A stretch of DNA of 45,459 nt from GCA-2732805 sp964516605 (GTDB lineage: Bacteria; Pseudomonadota; Gammaproteobacteria; Coxiellales; Coxiellaceae): assembly GCA_964516605.1 (NCBI GenBank), contig CAZFAA010000009.1, forward strand, positions 1 to 45,459, read 5' to 3'. The notes below the pieces were generated by a model, which was given only the letters and a program-made list of their open reading frames with translations, did not search any database and was not told the origin of the DNA. Position numbers and translations under genes: made by a program. Positions 44,110-45,459 of the stretch are shown here, in pieces (position 1 is the first letter of the stretch; every line of letters begins with the position of its first letter).

Positions 44110-44145
44110 ACTACGCCAACCTTAAATCACGTTTGTTGGCGTAGT
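44110..44145 (+). terminator. Hairpin between skp and lpxD
   Basis: ACTACGCCAAC (44110-44120) pairs perfectly with GTTGGCGTAGT (44135-44145) around a 14-base loop. No T-tract follows, so it may set the lpxD level by processing or partial termination. Confidence 0.5.
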
Positions 44146-44171
44146 GCATTAACTAATAGAGTATTTTGATT

Positions 44172-45215
44172 ATGGTGCAATATTCATTAGGCCACTTAGC
44201 AACACTTTTGGGTGCTACATTAAAAGGTGGTGATCCCTCAACAATAGTGCATGCTGTGGCACCATTGTCTGATGCTGGAGCGGGTCAGTTGGCCTATTTG
44301 GCTGATGCTAAATACCGTAAATACCTTAAGGCGACACAGGCTGAAGTGGTGTTGCTTGGTTCAGAAGATGCAGCAGATTGTCCTGTTGCGATGTTGATTG
44401 TGGATCAGCCTGCCGTTAAATTTGCACACCTAGCTAAATTGTTTGAACGTCAAATTAAAACACGCCCAGGTATTCATCCAACCGCTGTGGTGGGTGAGTT
44501 ATGTGATATTGATGCGACGGTTTCAATTGGCGCGCAGTGTGTGATTGGTGATGGCGTTAAGATTGGCCGACATAGCAAAATATTACCAGGTACAGTCATT
44601 GGTGATGCGGTCAGTCTCGGTGAAGACTGTTTGTTGCATGCTCGTGTTACTGTGTACCCAGACACACAGATTGGATCGCGTGTTGTGATTCACAGTGGTG
44701 CGGTCATCGGTTCGGATGGTTTTGGTAATGCGAATGCAGGTGGTAAATGGCTTAAACTGCCGCAGTTGGGTCGCGTTGTGATTGGCGATGATGTGGATAT
44801 TGGGGCGAATACAACGATTGATTGCGGTGCTATCGGTGATACTGTTATTGAAGAGGGCGTCAAAATCGATAATCAAATTCAAATTGGCCACAATGTGCGT
44901 ATCGGTGCGCATACGGCGATTGCAGCCCAAGTGGGTATTGCAGGCAGTACAACACTTGGTAAATATTGTATGATAGCAGGGCAAGCTGGTATCACGGGGC
45001 ATATTACAATTTGCGATCGCACCATTGTGAGTGCTGCCAGTGGTGTGAGTAAGTCGATTACTCAGCCTGGCATTTATTCAGCGCATTTTCCTGCCGTTCC
45101 GATTATGGAATGGAATCGTAAATTAGCGCGTATGCTGAAAGTAGATCAGCTACACAAACGTGTTGTTCAGTTAGAAAAAGCGATTAAAGAGGTAGAAAAA
45201 CATGAACTCGATTGA
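44172..45215 (+). CDS. lpxD: UDP-3-O-acylglucosamine N-acyltransferase
   Basis: LpxD adds the second acyl chain in lipid A synthesis, in the cytoplasm. The 347 residues have an N-terminal uridine-binding domain, a left-handed beta-helix of hexapeptide repeats (about 100-300, IGDGVKIGRHSKI and similar), the catalytic histidine H240 in IGHNVRIG, and a C-terminal helix. I chose the ATG at 44172; a TTG two codons earlier is possible. fabZ starts 14 bases before its stop. Confidence 0.96.
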   Translation: MVQYSLGHLATLLGATLKGGDPSTIVHAVAPLSDAGAGQLAYLADAKYRKYLKATQAEVVLLGSEDAADCPVAMLIVDQPAVKFAHLAKLFERQIKTRPGIHPTAVVGELCDIDATVSIGAQCVIGDGVKIGRHSKILPGTVIGDAVSLGEDCLLHARVTVYPDTQIGSRVVIHSGAVIGSDGFGNANAGGKWLKLPQLGRVVIGDDVDIGANTTIDCGAIGDTVIEEGVKIDNQIQIGHNVRIGAHTAIAAQVGIAGSTTLGKYCMIAGQAGITGHITICDRTIVSAASGVSKSITQPGIYSAHFPAVPIMEWNRKLARMLKVDQLHKRVVQLEKAIKEVEKHELD

Positions 45216-45459
45216 TCATTTAGGTGTACGTGATTTATTGCCTCATCGTTTTCCCTTTTTGTTGGTTGATAGGGTATTGGAATTGGAGCCCGGTAAATCG
45301 CTCAAAGCAATTAAAAATGTGACTTGTAATGAACCTTTTTTTAATGGTCACTTCCCCGGATTTCCGGTGATGCCAGGTGTTTTAATTATTGAGGCGCTGG
45401 CTCAAGCATCGGGTATTTTAATTTTAAAATCCAATGAAGCCTATAGTCCGCAGCGTGAT
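45202..45459 (+). CDS. fabZ: 3-hydroxyacyl-[acyl-carrier-protein] dehydratase FabZ (3' end outside window)
   Basis: FabZ removes water from 3-hydroxyacyl-ACP in fatty acid elongation and competes with LpxD for the same acyl-ACP pool. The 86 codons in the window show the hot-dog fold signature LLPHRFPFLLVDRV and the catalytic pair H50 (FNGHFPGFPVMPG) and E64 (IIEALAQ). AGAGG lies upstream of the ATG, inside lpxD. The frame is open at the window end. Confidence 0.95.
   Translation, partial: MNSIDHLGVRDLLPHRFPFLLVDRVLELEPGKSLKAIKNVTCNEPFFNGHFPGFPVMPGVLIIEALAQASGILILKSNEAYSPQRD

Noticed and set aside
1..45459. CRISPR array, tRNA or rRNA genes, prophage
   Set aside because: No regularly spaced repeats, no cloverleaf or rRNA-like conserved stretches, and no phage structural genes were noticed on reading. 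The single phage-like regulator alone is not enough.

Overview
The window is chromosomal DNA of a Gram-negative gammaproteobacterium: it carries sdhCDAB-sucABCD, a bamA-skp-lpxD-fabZ envelope cluster, rpsB-tsf-pyrH-frr and an RND pump. The AT-leaning base use, the continuous sdh-suc cluster, an effector-like protein of unknown family, a carotenoid oxygenase and several decayed genes suggest the order Legionellales (Coxiella/Legionella relatives, often host-associated). That placement is inference. No rRNA, tRNA or CRISPR array was seen.

Layout. 1-1375 (-): a protein of unknown family, cut by the window start. 1605-4005 (+): hemB (haem synthesis) and radA (recombination). 4225-6381 (+): glyA-nrdR-nusB, followed at once by a RAYT-type transposase gene (6456-7415, -) lying between two matching 86-bp inverted ends (6382-6467 and 7621-7706). 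This element separates nusB from a strong terminator at 7713-7744. 7748-8434 (-): a HTH/S24-like repressor with its own promoter and a candidate operator. 8688-10131 (-): thiL-pgpA.

10288-19836 (+): a well-formed promoter, a structured leader of about 225 nt with a possible small ORF, then sdhC-sdhD-sdhA-sdhB-sucA-sucB-sucC-sucD. Together these encode succinate dehydrogenase, the E1 and E2 of 2-oxoglutarate dehydrogenase and succinyl-CoA synthetase, which is the 2-oxoglutarate to fumarate arc of the TCA cycle. The E3 gene is not here. 20150-24026: a glycerol module, glpD-glpF (-) divergent from glpK (+).

24114-27200 is an accessory stretch. It holds an endonuclease/exonuclease/phosphatase-like protein with its SDH motif at the wrong end, map (methionine aminopeptidase), an oxyR gene broken by one in-frame stop, and the N-terminal stub of an MFS transporter. 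27464-33242 (+) is a three-gene tripartite RND efflux operon (outer membrane factor, adaptor, pump). 33450-34862 (-) is a carotenoid oxygenase.

35226-45459 (+) is the conserved run rpsB-tsf-pyrH-frr-uppS-cdsA-dxr-bamA-skp-lpxD-fabZ (fabZ cut by the window end). It joins translation, UMP phosphorylation, isoprenoid and phospholipid synthesis, outer-membrane assembly and lipid A synthesis. rseP, usually just before bamA, is absent, and S2 has a long Lys/Ala-rich tail.

I see no clear new multi-gene system. The observations most worth a second look are the RAYT element with its 86-bp ends, a two-copy composite palindrome after genes in convergent gaps, the interrupted oxyR, the permuted nuclease-like protein, the sdh leader and the unknown protein at the left edge.
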